Assembly: GCA_030704615.1 (NCBI GenBank)
Contig: CM060734.1
Coordinates: 47,386,042-47,446,041, forward strand
Length of the DNA stretch: 60,000 nucleotides
Direction of reading: 5' to 3'
Origin: Takakia lepidozioides
Lineage: Eukaryota; Streptophyta; Takakiopsida; Takakiales; Takakiaceae
In this document: positions 45,209-57,300 of the stretch, in pieces
How the letters are laid out: every line of letters begins with the position of its first letter
Numbering within the stretch: the stretch's first letter is position 1
Notes under the pieces: model-generated
What the model was told of the DNA's origin: nothing
Database searches by the model: none
The model's input: the letters and a program-made list of their open reading frames with translations, nothing else
Position numbers and translations under genes: made by a program

Positions 45209-45689
45209 TTTGCCATCAATCTAAATCACCACTTCTCCTAATGAGCTTTAGTGCGCCAGACAAGGGCAAAAGAACAATCGCCAAGCTATGTCTTGTTAGG
45301 TGCTAGTGTGCCTCAATGATCCAAGCAATCTCTTCTAGACAATATCGTCATTATTCGCATTGATTATATGACAATGAAAGAGGGGGACGCTCAAAGAGTT
45401 GGCATAGGGAGATTGTAGGAAGAAGTGGTGGCTCAACGTAGGTGAAGACAAAGAGGAGGGAAAGCCGACATCTTCTTGAACCAATGCGCTGAAATCACAC
45501 AATGAAGTCTATCCCTACCAACTCTGTCACCCAACGCTTTAACAACAAAGACGTTGAGGGAGGGAGATCAAGAGGCGATGGCACCACAGGGAGGGTGTAG
45601 AGAAAAGAAATTGCAAATAGTGAGGAGAGACAAAGAGAAGGGAGAAAGGAGAAGGAGCGAGAGACGCTCTCTGGGAAATAGCCATCCAT

Positions 45690-46305
45690 GAGATTCATTG
45701 TGAGTCTCATATTGCTACGTTTCATGAATGCCCCCAAAAACACTTAAGTAGGCGTCAATGAAATGCATCGAAAAGACACAGTCTCCACAATACAAACTTT
45801 CATGAGTTACAACTCTGGGAGGAAGATGAAGAGCTGGAGGGATGGACAAGACTACTATGGAAGGTGGGAAGAGGGGCTCTAAATAACTAAGTCCCATACC
45901 TTCCCTCATTGTGAGTCTCATATTGCTATGTCCCATTGTTGTCATGAATGCCCCCAAAAACACTTAAGTCGGCGTCAATGAAATGCATCGAAAAGACACA
46001 GTCTCCACAACACAAACTTTCATGAGTTACAACTTTGGGAGGAAGATGAAGAGCTGGAGGGATGGACAAGTCTATTATGGAGGGTGGGAAGAGGGGCTTT
46101 AAAAAACTAAGTCCCATACCTTCCCTCATCGCAACATGCGGAGCCCCCTTTTTCAATCCCACCATATGCAAGATGAAGAGCTGGAGGGTGGACAAGACTA
46201 CCCTCTATGGAAGGTTGGATGAGGGGCTCTGAAAAACTAAGTCCCGCACCTTCCCTCACCGCAACATGCGGAGCCCCCTTTCTCAATCCCACCATATGCA
46301 ACATT
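45690..46305. repeat. ~211-bp tandem repeats
   Basis: A unit beginning TGAGTCTCATATTGCTA at 45701 repeats at 45912 (period about 211). A partial third copy shares GATGAAGAGCTGGAGGG at about 46171. A nested element CGCAACATGCGGAGCCCCCT occurs at about 46131 and 46260. The block lies just upstream of the CBL gene. Confidence 0.8.
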
Positions 46306-46560
46306 TCTGATAGCATATATATTTTTCATTAGGTCGGATGTGTAGTATCATCTAAGATACACCCAGGTAGGTGTGTAGGCATCAACTGAGTCTGGGAGTG
46401 TAGGTATGTCAGTAAAGAGGTGGGGTATTGGCAGAAAACGACAGTGAAAGAGGGAGAGGATAGAGGAAGGCACAGTAAAATAATAAGAGAGGCTGTGCAG
46501 GGTAGAAGGCATCCAGCCAGGTTTGACTGGAGCCGTTTGTTCTTTGCTCCATTGCCCACC

Positions 46561-49500
46561 ATGGCTGCCTCTCCGTTTCATGATGTAAGTGCTTCCACTT
46601 CTCACGATTCCTGCTGTGTGAGCAAAGCAGAGAGTTGGGTCATTCTGCTTTTCAGTGTTGCTGGGGTTGTTTCTATTGTGCAGACGGATGCGTGTCAGTG
46701 CAGATGATGGTTTGGGTTGTTCCAGTTCACCCTTCTTGTGGCACGGAGTGATCTGCAGTGGCCAGGGGATGGCTGTAGCGAAGGGGAATCGTCGTTTTGG
46801 GATACCTATCCGTCAATCGTTGTAGTCAACTTTAGTTTTTCGTTTGTGGATTTGATAGCTGTGTGGACCCTTCCTTCGAAGCCCATCTTACGTGGGGTAA
46901 AGAAGCTTCAGAGGTAGTAAAGAAGCTTCGAGGTCTCCAAGGAGCACAAAGCAGATGAAACTTGCAGTGGATGTTTCAGTGTTTCGAGCCAAGCGATGGA
47001 TTTTCCTGTGCTACTTTCACACATGCTGCCATACGCTGCCATACTTTTGGGAATTGTTACAACTAGTACGCAAGCTCGCCCTGAAAATTAGCACGTCTGT
47101 GCAGCCATAGCGTAGGGAGCTTGGACACGCCCCTCAGATTGCTTTCTATTGCGTTGCATGTACTATTACTGCTCATACTACTGAGGAAAGCATCCAGCTG
47201 GCAGGCTTTCGCGAGTGCGACCTGCATATTGTAGGGGTCGAAGCACTGTCGGCTCAAATCTTTAGATCACTGTTTTCCACGAGATTCTAACGTACTAACT
47301 CTGAGTGTTGATTGGTTTCATGCACCCGGTCTATTCTGTTTTCTTTCAGTTTTTTCCTCCCCCAACTGCACTTCTCAGGAGAGATAATTCGAAGGGGCTC
47401 CTTCTCAAGGTTTTCACAATAGATTATAGACCTGACCGGTAGAGCTTGAAATGAGATGCTGGTTGTAGGACTTTTGGATGTGGCACTAAGAAGTGATAAA
47501 CTGCATGTGGCACGGACTACAGATGTGGAGTTTTCTGGGAAGGTGAGAAGAGGATGTGGCAGTGGCTGGAGCATGTATCATCTCGATTTTACCATGTGTT
47601 TGCCTGTCTCTGGGGTTGCTTTGGGTCAAAGAGCTCGCGAACCGGGCGGGCGGCCTTGAAGACCCTGACACCATCGCTAGTGGCACTGCCTGTATGCCTC
47701 CTCGCCTGTTAAGACCAATGTTGGGAAGGGGCTTTTGTTCAAGGTCTTCAATGATCATGTCATTGCAAGCTGTGATTGTTGAGATCCTCATAGAGTTTTC
47801 ATTTCGACACCCTTAACATGGCAAATGTCACAACCTTCATTACTGCTTTTTACAAGCATGTAAATTGCAGAGTGTCTTCCAGCTGGCATCCAGGACTGTT
47901 GAGAAAACTGACCCGGAGGTTTTATTGACTGGCGCGGACTTATGCAACTAAAACTACTCGCCGGAGCTATTCAGTCATTGGCAAGATTATGAACTCTGTT
48001 GTCACTATTGTGGCTTCCTTACTGCTTGTGGTGTTTGTGCAGCTCACACTGGGAATTCTCTTGAACAATTCCCTCACATGTGCAGTCTGTGAAGGGTTGG
48101 TGACATTTGAGTCAGCTTGTGGCCCATGCTGGTTGGTGCTTCACTTCTGCAATTATTCATAATGGTTTGCCGCAATAAAACCTAGTCCTAGTGCTTATGT
48201 TGCTGACAGGTAGATGGGTGGGATTTGGTGTTGCAGTTAGTGTGAGTGAGGTGGAAGCACTGTACGAGCTCTTCAAGAAAATTGCTAGTTCTGGTATTGA
48301 TGATGGTGTTGTAAACAAGGTAGTCCTCTCTTGCACCCTTTCCTATGTGGGGTCATAAGGATATGTCCATTCTCAAAGAGCACTAAATTGTTACCCCTAC
48401 CCCTTCTCCCTTAGGGTATTGTAAGTTGGGAGCTTGGCATTCTTAAGCATGTTGTGCGCATGTTTGTATTTGTGGACCAATCAACTTGAATTCGTTAGTC
48501 GCGAATGCAAAGCTAGCAGAGGCCCTGCAAGTTAAGATCTTAGTATTGAGCACTTTGGATGTGCCAGTTTTTGGTTTCAATGTCAATGGATTTGTTAAGG
48601 ACAGCTCCCCCTCCTTGTAACAGGGGGAGTCTCACAGGAGTCACAGTGTGAAGACACTTGGAGCAAACCTTCTTGTCATTCAGGTCTAATGTCTGTACCA
48701 TGTCCTTTAACAGGAGGAGTTTCAAATAAGCACACTTTTCAAGAGTGGTGGGAAGGAGAGCCTATTTGCAGATAGGGTATGGCTCTCTCCCTATGCTAAC
48801 AGGAAACATAATCTTGTTGTTGAATTTTCATATGAGGAGACAGCATATTGTGTATGTTATCTCTATACACCTGATTTGAGAGAGAATGAGAGGATTTTGT
48901 TGTTACCACTGGTGACTTGCTTTCAGGAATATATCCTCTTGAGCTGGTTGTAGGTGATTTTTGGTTACTAGGGATGGTCCAAATTTGCACTTGCTGCTGT
49001 ACTAGGGGGTTGTAGTTGACCCGGAACAGGTCTGAAATGACTTTCATTCTTTCATTGTTGGCCTCCCACACAGATGTGTTTCCAATCAATCTATGCTTCA
49101 AGGATCTAAACTTTTATTGAGGGAGGTTCAGGTCAAGTTTCTCCATGTAATGGGAGGCCTGGTATTGCCTGGTTTTGATGAAGCGCATTCATATTTTGAG
49201 GAAACAATGCAGGTGTTCAATCTGTTCGATGAGAAGCAGAATGGATTCCTGGAGTTTGGAGAGTTTGCTCGCGCTCTTTCAGTCTTCCACCCCTCTGCCC
49301 CTGTGGAAGATAAGATAGACTGTAAGATTTATTCAGAGTCCTGTTTCTATCATTTTGCTACAAGAAGAGGAAACCTCCAATAGTACCATTGTATTATCAC
49401 CTGCCAGATACACCACGTCAGCATATGCCAGGCATAGTCGATGCTGATCCGCTCTAGGGTTATGGTTGCTTCTGGGTTCTTATGGGTGCTTGAAAGAGCT

Positions 49501-51566
49501 TTTGGTGCTGCAACAAATTGTCCCAGTTCATTGCTGCAGTAAATTCTGAACAGTGTGATCAAACTATGAAGCATGGTGTCCTCTCACGCATGTTAGGTGT
49601 TGACTGGGGACGAACAGTTAAAGAAGTTTAATGTTGCAGCTTCTAAATATAGTGTGTGGTTGTGATGTAGTTGCGTTTCGGCTCTATGATCTACGGCAGC
49701 AGGGCTTCATAGAGCGGCAAGAGGTTAGACACCTGCTCTAGAGGGGCTTGAGCATCTGTATGGGTGGTAATATCCACCAAGATATCAGGAAATTAACTGG
49801 GTAATGGATACCTGCACCTAGTTTACAAGCAGTTCATCTTTGCAGTCTTTTAGGCTGTGGTGCCTGCAGATAACATGTGCACACAATTGAACCCAGGTCT
49901 GTGTTGGGTATGATTTGTCCCTTTCGCCTGCTGCACTTGGCCAGTACTGGAAATGGAAGCATTTTTACAGCAGAGGAAGATTGGCAGTCCCATTTCCATG
50001 TGGCACTATTAACCCTCAACTTCCACAATTGTTTAGAACCTGGAAATGTATATTCTATGCAGTGACTGGTGTTTACATGCACATATGGCTCCAGCATGTT
50101 GTGAAATTCAGAATCACATATCTCATACTGCATCATGTAGTTGTCTCTTCCACCTTGCATAAACAATGTCAAGAAAGGCAGGTGGTCATGTAGGACGACT
50201 GGTTTGTATCGACAGGGGACCTAGCCTCCTCCTGTAGGTTATGGGTAGTACTGGTCATAAAAATCGTGGTTACTAGTTGTTCTGGTTGGAGATCTTGTTG
50301 TTCTGTGTCAATAAGCGAGACAGGAAGCTAAGAGTACATATGGGAGTGGGACTTGGATTGGCAGGTGAAGCGGATGGTGGTTGCGACACTGGCAGAGTCA
50401 GGTCTGAACCTCTCAGATGATGTGGTTGAGGAGATCATTGATAAGGTGCATTCATTCACCCTTGTGCTTCTGTCTGTATGGGGCAAGCACTCACTTTTTT
50501 GGGTGTTTCTCGCAGCAGTGTGCAATGGACATTGTAGAGTCAGTTTACATAAGTTCCTGATCATTGGTTTGTGGTGACCAAATTTATAAGTGATACACTG
50601 CTAATAGATGGTAGCTTTGCGAAAGAGGTTTCTTTGTGAATAAGACAAGACCCTATTCTACAGTAGGTTTCAACTTCTGGCTTATGGGTGCTGAGTCCTC
50701 TGCTTACAAACCTGGTCATTCTGTAAGGCAACCTTCAAAGGAAAGTGGCCACCCGTTAATACCGGTTGCAGCATTGATGTTGGGAACTTAGTGGCCTGTT
50801 CATGCTTTGGGGCTGGGATACAAGCTTTGACAGCTGGGGATGAGCTACAAGCAATAGCTGCTTGTGATGAGTTTGTGATTGCACTTCCAGTTGCAATATC
50901 ATGTGTGTAGTTCAAATCATCTTCATTAGTTAACACAAAGTCCTGTAGACGTGACGCAGTAAACTAACCTAAATTGAGTGCATTTAGTATCTTATTAACT
51001 GGTTGCTGTAGGTGTTTGTAAAGGGGGTGCGACTCATGCTTGCTGGCAAAGTTAGAACTTTGCGAAAATGAAAAGATGGTGCTTTTAAGTAATACTGTTT
51101 CGGGTTCTCTCGTGGGGATGGCATCTATAGACCTTCAAAGAGGCCGACACAAAAAATGATGGGAAGATTGACAAGGAAGAGTGGCGCAGTCTGGTGCAGC
51201 AGCATCCCTCTCTTCTTAAGAACATGACTCTTCCCTACCTCAAGTGAGTACTCCTATATTCTCTCTTTTCTGTTCTGCATGCATCTGTCAAAGGTTGACC
51301 ATCAATGTTCCATATGAGGGATGTGACTCAGCTTGTTGCTATAAATATTGGCTTCTATGGTTGTCTGCACTTGGAACCATCTATTGCAAAAGATAAGTGA
51401 TTGAGTGGTGTCTGCATGCACAAGGTGTCTAATATAGGTGTTTAGAAGACTGTAGATTGTTCACATCTGATGGACCATATTTCTGGTTTATTTCTGCTGG
51501 TGTAACAGGGACATCACAACGACTTTTCCTAGTTTTATTTTCCATTCACAGGTGGAGGATACTTGA
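46561..51566 (+). CDS. CBL: Calcineurin B-like calcium sensor (CBL), CBL10-like N-terminus
   Basis: CBL proteins bind Ca2+ through EF hands and recruit CIPK kinases. Exons: 46561-46584 (tentative), about 47553-47691 (left edge tentative), 48237-48319, 48714-48776, 49213-49321, 49671-49723, 50365-50445, 51131-51243 and 51509-51566. They sum to 723 nt (240 residues plus stop). Conserved blocks are [13 protein letters not shown] with the unusual first EF loop, [14 protein letters not shown] (EF2), [14 protein letters not shown] (EF3) and [14 protein letters not shown] (EF4). [20 protein letters not shown] and the C-terminal FPSF motif that CIPKs phosphorylate follow. Before EF1 come [13 protein letters not shown] and a hydrophobic segment ([17 protein letters not shown]). 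The latter resembles the membrane anchor of CBL10, which acts at the tonoplast, rather than an MGC lipidation signal. The first exon (ATG in CACCATGGCT context, donor GTAAGT) fits by phase only. Confidence 0.92.
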
Positions 51567-52538
51567 AGGATCTACAGAGGGGTCGTTGAGTTTGCTAAGA
51601 GTTGTGGCAGTGAGTTGCTTTCTCCGGGGATCATACCACTGCTAACGAAGGAACAGACAAGGCCCATGCAAAGCTAGTGTCAGTAGTAACCCAGTATAAA
51701 GTTTGCTGTGTCGCAGAAAGAATTTTGTCTTGATTGACCGGCCCTATTGGTCTGTCGATGTCCAGGATGTAATTGATAATTAGCAGTGTTTGGAGTCAGG
51801 ATTTGTAGTGATGGTTGTCTTTTTGACACACGATATATGAATCAAGAAAAAAAAGTAATGTGGAGATTTATTAGGGGCACCATAAATTGTATTTGAGCTC
51901 AGGCACGGAATTGAGAGCCTCCAACTGGTTGGGTACAACCCCTTGTCAAGATGTTGTGTGTGCATAGTGAACTTGATAGATGCATGCATACTGCTGACCC
52001 TACCTGCCTTCTCAGTAGATTTGATACAGTTGTTCTCAGTATGTCTAAACTGGCCAGGAAAACAATGTTGAGATGGAGGATCAGCCCAAGGATTCTAACT
52101 TACTGACAGTGTGTGGAGTCCATTAAGGTGGTGTTATACAATCTGACTACTGTCCCTAGAGTATCAGATCAGGTTATTCTTGGCTCCTACCTAGTTCACC
52201 AATCCACATATACCACCAATTTCTTAGGGCTTGGTGACTTGTGACTTCCCCTTAATCCACTGCCACAATGGCAATTGGAATATCCTTGAGAACTTGCACT
52301 AAATTCCCCTCCGCTGATACACCCGAAGGAAGAGCTGCGCGCACGCGAGGTTACAAGAGCATTTGCCCTTGCAGGTTTCAAAACCCTCTGAACATACTAA
52401 AGGAGTCCGTAAAGTACTAAAAGAGGGAACGAGTTACGAAACTGGGGATCCAAAGAGGTTGCTGCGAGGCTGAGGGTAGCAGACTCGCACTGTGTTTGGC
52501 TGACTTTACGTTTGCGCTCAAACTGGGCATGAAATAGG
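51567..52538. other. Intergenic region downstream of CBL
   Basis: Probably the CBL 3' untranslated region and spacer. No coding exon recognised. Confidence 0.45.
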
Positions 52539-53798
52539 TAGGGAATTCCAAAAAGGCCTTGATGTGAAATGCATCGCAATTCACTTGATCACCCCCTAAA
52601 AGTGCGCAATTCAATTGAATTGCAAGGGCAATTCAATTGAACTAACCCTAATTTGCAATTCAATTGAATTGTCGGCACACGATTCAATTGAATTGCAGTC
52701 AACAATTCAACAATTCAATTGAATTGCCAATTCGCAATTCAATTGAATCGCTAGTTGGTGTGCCGACAATTCAATTGAATTGTAATCTATAAATTTTAAC
52801 TTATTTTTGTATATAATATATAATATATATGTACATGTATATATTCTAATATTATGTATACATATATAAGAGTATAAGCTAAAAATACATGTTGCCCGTC
52901 TATTCTTGCTGGCCCTCTTTCTTTTGCCCTTGAGGAAATTGTGGAGTTGTGAAGCCACCCTCAGCCTCAGCGAGAAAGGGAGAGCCAGAGATGGAGACAG
53001 ATCAGCAGCTTCGAGCAGCTTCTTGTGATTCACTGGCAAAAGAAACATGGCTGGCTCCGAAAAAAAAAGACAAAATGAAACCTGACAATTGATGAAAGGC
53101 TTCCCCTGCATCACCATGTAGTCCCCTAATACTAGTATCTGGCCCAAGACAAAGAAAACAAAAAATATGTTCATCTTGAGAATTATCAAAAATTGAGATA
53201 CCCTTACAAAGGTATCATGTTGAAGTTGGGATGTGTGTTCCATATAAGTTTAATATATCAAACTCTTACACGTTGATACTCTTACATTGGTATCATGTTT
53301 GGTATATGTACATAGCCCACCAACATCCACAAAGAGAGACAATCCCGCTTTTACAAGCGCTTCGTGAGTTCCTCTCTCTCTCTCTCCCTCTCTCGCTCTC
53401 CCTTAGGCTTATCTTGGGCTCAAGCCTTACCACGGGCAAAGGATTGACAGACGGACAGCAAGAATAGATGGGCAACATGTATTTTTAGCTTATACCTGTG
53501 TATGTATATATGTATAATTTAAATATATACATATATATTATATACAGAAATAAGTTAAAAATTATAGATTACAATTCAATTGAATTGTAGTCAGCAATTA
53601 AATTGAATTGCCAACTAGCAATTCAATTGAATTGCACTTAACAATTCAATTGAATTGCCAATTTGCAATTCAATTGAATCATGTGCCGACAATTCAATTG
53701 AATTGCAAATTAGGGTTAGTTCAATTGAATTGCGCACTTTTAGGGGGTGATCAAGTGAATTGCGATGCATTTCACATCAACCTTTTTGGAATTCCCTA
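52539..53798. mobile_element. Foldback-type element made of CAATTCAATTGAATTG repeats
   Basis: A 1260-bp element with long inverted arms (about 52539-52910 and 53458-53798) and AATAGG on both sides (52533-52538, 53799-53804) as a likely target duplication. The arms start TAGGGAATTCC and carry many copies of the palindromic CAATTCAATTGAATTG. They end in GCTAAAAATACATGTTGCCC or its complement next to AT-rich microsatellites. The centre has an open frame on the minus strand (52707-53243) that runs into the repeats and matches no transposase. The class is unknown; it is a non-autonomous foldback element or large MITE. Confidence 0.75.
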
Positions 53799-53804
53799 AA
53801 TAGG

Positions 53805-54385
53805 ATTTACTCATAGGTGGGGCCCAGACTCAGGATGGCTTTACAGATAGCTTTATTATCATCTGTTTCTTAGGAATTGTGGAGAACTTTCAACAATCTC
53901 TCTCTTTACTTGTGGGCGGTAATTGGTGTGATGAGGATGATGATCTGCCCTCCAACCCCATCGACATTGAAAATCTGCTCTGATGACAGCTTCAAACTTG
54001 TGGGAGGTCCTGCCCGTGGTCTCTGGCATCCGTCAAGCACTTCTAAAGACGTCTGAGTTGATCAAGAGTGTTGCGCGTAGGTTAGATTGTATATGGGACC
54101 ATAGTACTATGAACGATCAGACGCTTGTTACTAGCCTTATGAAGGCATATTCACATGTAACATTTATGAATCATGTCTCAAAGCCTGCCTAGTCAAAGAG
54201 CAGAATGAGCTAGGGTTGAGCTCTGATCTTCTGGTTCTTGAACAGCTGGAATTCTCAGGAAATGCAGTTAGATTAGCAAAGTTAGATTAGCAAAGCTCGG
54301 TTTGGAAATGGAGGGATGAGACTCTGAAATCAAAGCGTTGCATGCAACTGGTAGTGATTGCCAAGGTGTTCCGCACGAGGCTAAA
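53805..54385. other. Upstream region of TOC75
   Basis: No supported exon. It should contain the TOC75 promoter and 5' leader unless the foldback insertion at 53798 has displaced it. A short direct repeat GTTAGATTAGCAAAG is present at about 54268-54294. Confidence 0.4.
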
Positions 54386-57300
54386 ATGCTGCCGCCCAGA
54401 GAATGCATGTTACCCACTGCCGTGGGCTTCGGATTCTGTGCATCGCCAAATTTCGAAGGAGGAGTCAAAGCAACACAATGCCATGAAAATTGTGTGCAAG
54501 ATGCTACGTGGCAGAAGAATTCCGGACATGGCATGCCTGTTTTCCATGCCCACCCTTCATGCTCTGCTGGTGCATTCAGTGCCCGGCCCGTGGGGAGTGT
54601 TGTGGTGGTGTGCATCCAAGACGTGGACCACATAGGGCTTCACTTAAATCAGGGTAGTTCCTTTCACTATCGACCAAAATCGAAGGAGGCATCAGATGCG
54701 GTTTACTCAAGTGGGTCATCCTTGAATAGATTGAGAGCAGCACACCACCCTCAGCCAGTATTACAATTAAATCCACTTGATTTTGCTGTCGCCCCATCAA
54801 GACTGCATGCTTATGACCTGTGTGAAGCCATAGTCAGATCCTTTCATCAGTTGAGAACTTTTAGTACTTGCGTATCCGACTGGTTTGCAGGAGTAGGGGA
54901 CAGTGGGTCCGGAGGCAGAGGTTTGGGTGGTGGTGGTAATGGCAGTGGAAATGGGGGTCGCTGGGGAGAAGGAGACAGCAGTAGGATTCCAGACAGGGAA
55001 GCTAACGCACAAGTTATCAGATACGAGGATGAAAGCGAGAGCCAGCCGAGTGACAACCAGAGTGGGTGGCCAGATCAAAGAATGGGTGTGAGCAGGCTCG
55101 ATGCGGAAACAAGCTACATTTTCTCGAATGTGGAAGTTGTCAATTCGGAAGGTAGTATACTAATCATACAAAATATCAATGGGATGTGTGACCTTGAAAT
55201 CAACGTACTTCTGGTTTATAGCTCGGGTCCCCATCGCGAGTGCCCATCTCGTAGCGCCGTACTATGGCATACCATCGAGTTGTTTTTGGTCGAGTAGATA
55301 GATTCTGAAGGGGACATGTCCTTTGTGCATTGTACACATTATACGAGTGAACTACTTTGAACCACAAGCATGGGTGGGTTTTCAAGGTACAATTGTGGAC
55401 GAGGCTACTTCCGCCTGTGAGATATTGGGAGTAACTGCAGGGGGCTGCTATACCAGAGAAGAGCTCGAAAAGGCGTTGTCTAGACTGTTGGACACAGGCT
55501 GGTATAAGAATGTTAGCGCACAATGTGATTCACAGCCTGGGGTGGCCATGACACTTACAGTCATGGTCGAAGAGGCCCATTATCCTGCTGCTTCTGTCTT
55601 CCGCTCCATTAATGTGGGCCCGCAATATAGTGGTGTGACCTGGAAACCTGGTGAGAAACGCTGTGGAGGAGAATGTGATTGTGAGGAACAGCTGTCCAGA
55701 GGTTCTCGTTCATGCCTGCTACCCAAAGGTCTCGAGAGAGACATCTCGAGTATGCTGCAATTGGGTGGAAAGGTGTCAAATGAGATCTTGAGTTCCATTC
55801 AGGAAAGAATAGAGAAATGGTACCACAGCCAAGGGTACCCATTCGCCCAGGTGAAGAACTTTGGTGGGCTGGGGAGCAACGAGTTGCACTGCCACTTGGT
55901 TGAGGGGAAAATCACACATCTTTCTGTTTCTTTTGTTGACAAGTTGGGACATCCTGCACATGGCCACACCAGAAAAGAAGTAATTTTGCGAGAGCTACCA
56001 CAGGCGGTATGTTGTCCTGGCCACTTTCGAAAAAATTCAATTCATTCAGCTGCTTCTACTGCAACTCTGCTGCACTCAGTTGTAGGACCGAGCGGTGGTG
56101 TAAGCATGTGATGTCATTGTCTGAACTGGCTTCTCTTTTCTTGACATCTATACATACAGGATTTGTGCTCATTACCTGACCAAGCCTCAGGGTGAAGCTT
56201 CAGCCTTGGGATGTGGCTTCACAACTGAGCCACTGGTGGCATACTGGTGTATGCCAAAGAGTGCAACCTGCACTCTAGGCTAAGATTAAACAACGGTAAC
56301 ATAGAATGCCACAGTCTATGGGCATAAGGGACAGTGACCAATTTTATTCACTCAAATTTATAATGCTCTACAATCATGTCTTAGTCATCATTCAGGTTGT
56401 TGTCACAAAACTTTCTACCAAGTCCAAGCCTCCTACGAACATGGTCATGGGTGTCACAGTTGATACTTGGTTCTTACAGCTGTCTATTGTCAAGTCTCTG
56501 CAAATAGATTTACCCTATGCTTGCATACACATACAAATTTGTGCTTTTATGCTCCCAAATACAGAAGGAAGCTTTTCATACAGCTATTTTTTGGACAAAG
56601 TTACAGTTTCTGATGGCCACAGAGCTCAAAAAGTGCAATCAAAGACTGCTCCATGCATCATTCCAACACTCAATTTATGGAGGAAAAAATCTTGATGACT
56701 GAGGAGGACACCATGCCAATCAGCTTTCAAGCTTCCATAATACCAGAAGCTGGTGTGCATGGGAACACATCAGGGTCAAAAGCATGCAGAATCCACCTGT
56801 GATCCCTCCATGTGAGCCTTTTGTGTTGTTAATGCAAAGGAAATAGCTCAAGGGTCTGCAGGACCATCCCTATTTCTGTCTCCTATTTCTTCACAGTTAC
56901 AGCAATGCTACTACCACCCTTCCCTCAGACATTCTACATTATTTTGGCAAGCATGCCTCGGTACTGTTTTGGGCCTTTTCTACAGGCTGGAAACCAACCC
57001 CTCTTGTACATTGTGGATTACAACATAGATTGTCTGGTAGTGGTGCCACAACCATTGTATGGAAGTCAGATGCATCAAATTTTGTATTTCTTACACAATG
57101 TCTTACACCACTTTTATGCAATGAGGGGTGCAGGTGAGAGAGGGCATGCAATACAACGTCGGTGCAGGCAAGGCAGCGCTACACAGCATAGACCAGCTGG
57201 GGCTATTTGATGAAGTGCATGTGCTGCCATCACCCGATCCGGAGTTTTCTGATATGGGCGGTGTTGTCCTGCATGTGTTGGTCAGAGAGCGACCTCTTCA

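Noticed and set aside
45495-46195. Repeated ~80-residue minus-strand open frames (GGIHET/CGDCVFSMHFIDA)
   Set aside because: They recur because the DNA is a 211-bp tandem repeat; the stops and starts differ between units and no family is recognised.
52600-52760. Regularly spaced CAATTCAATTGAATTG copies resembling a CRISPR array
   Set aside because: The copies lie in eukaryotic inverted arms, spacing is irregular, and the same repeats recur inverted 900 bases away with no cas genes.
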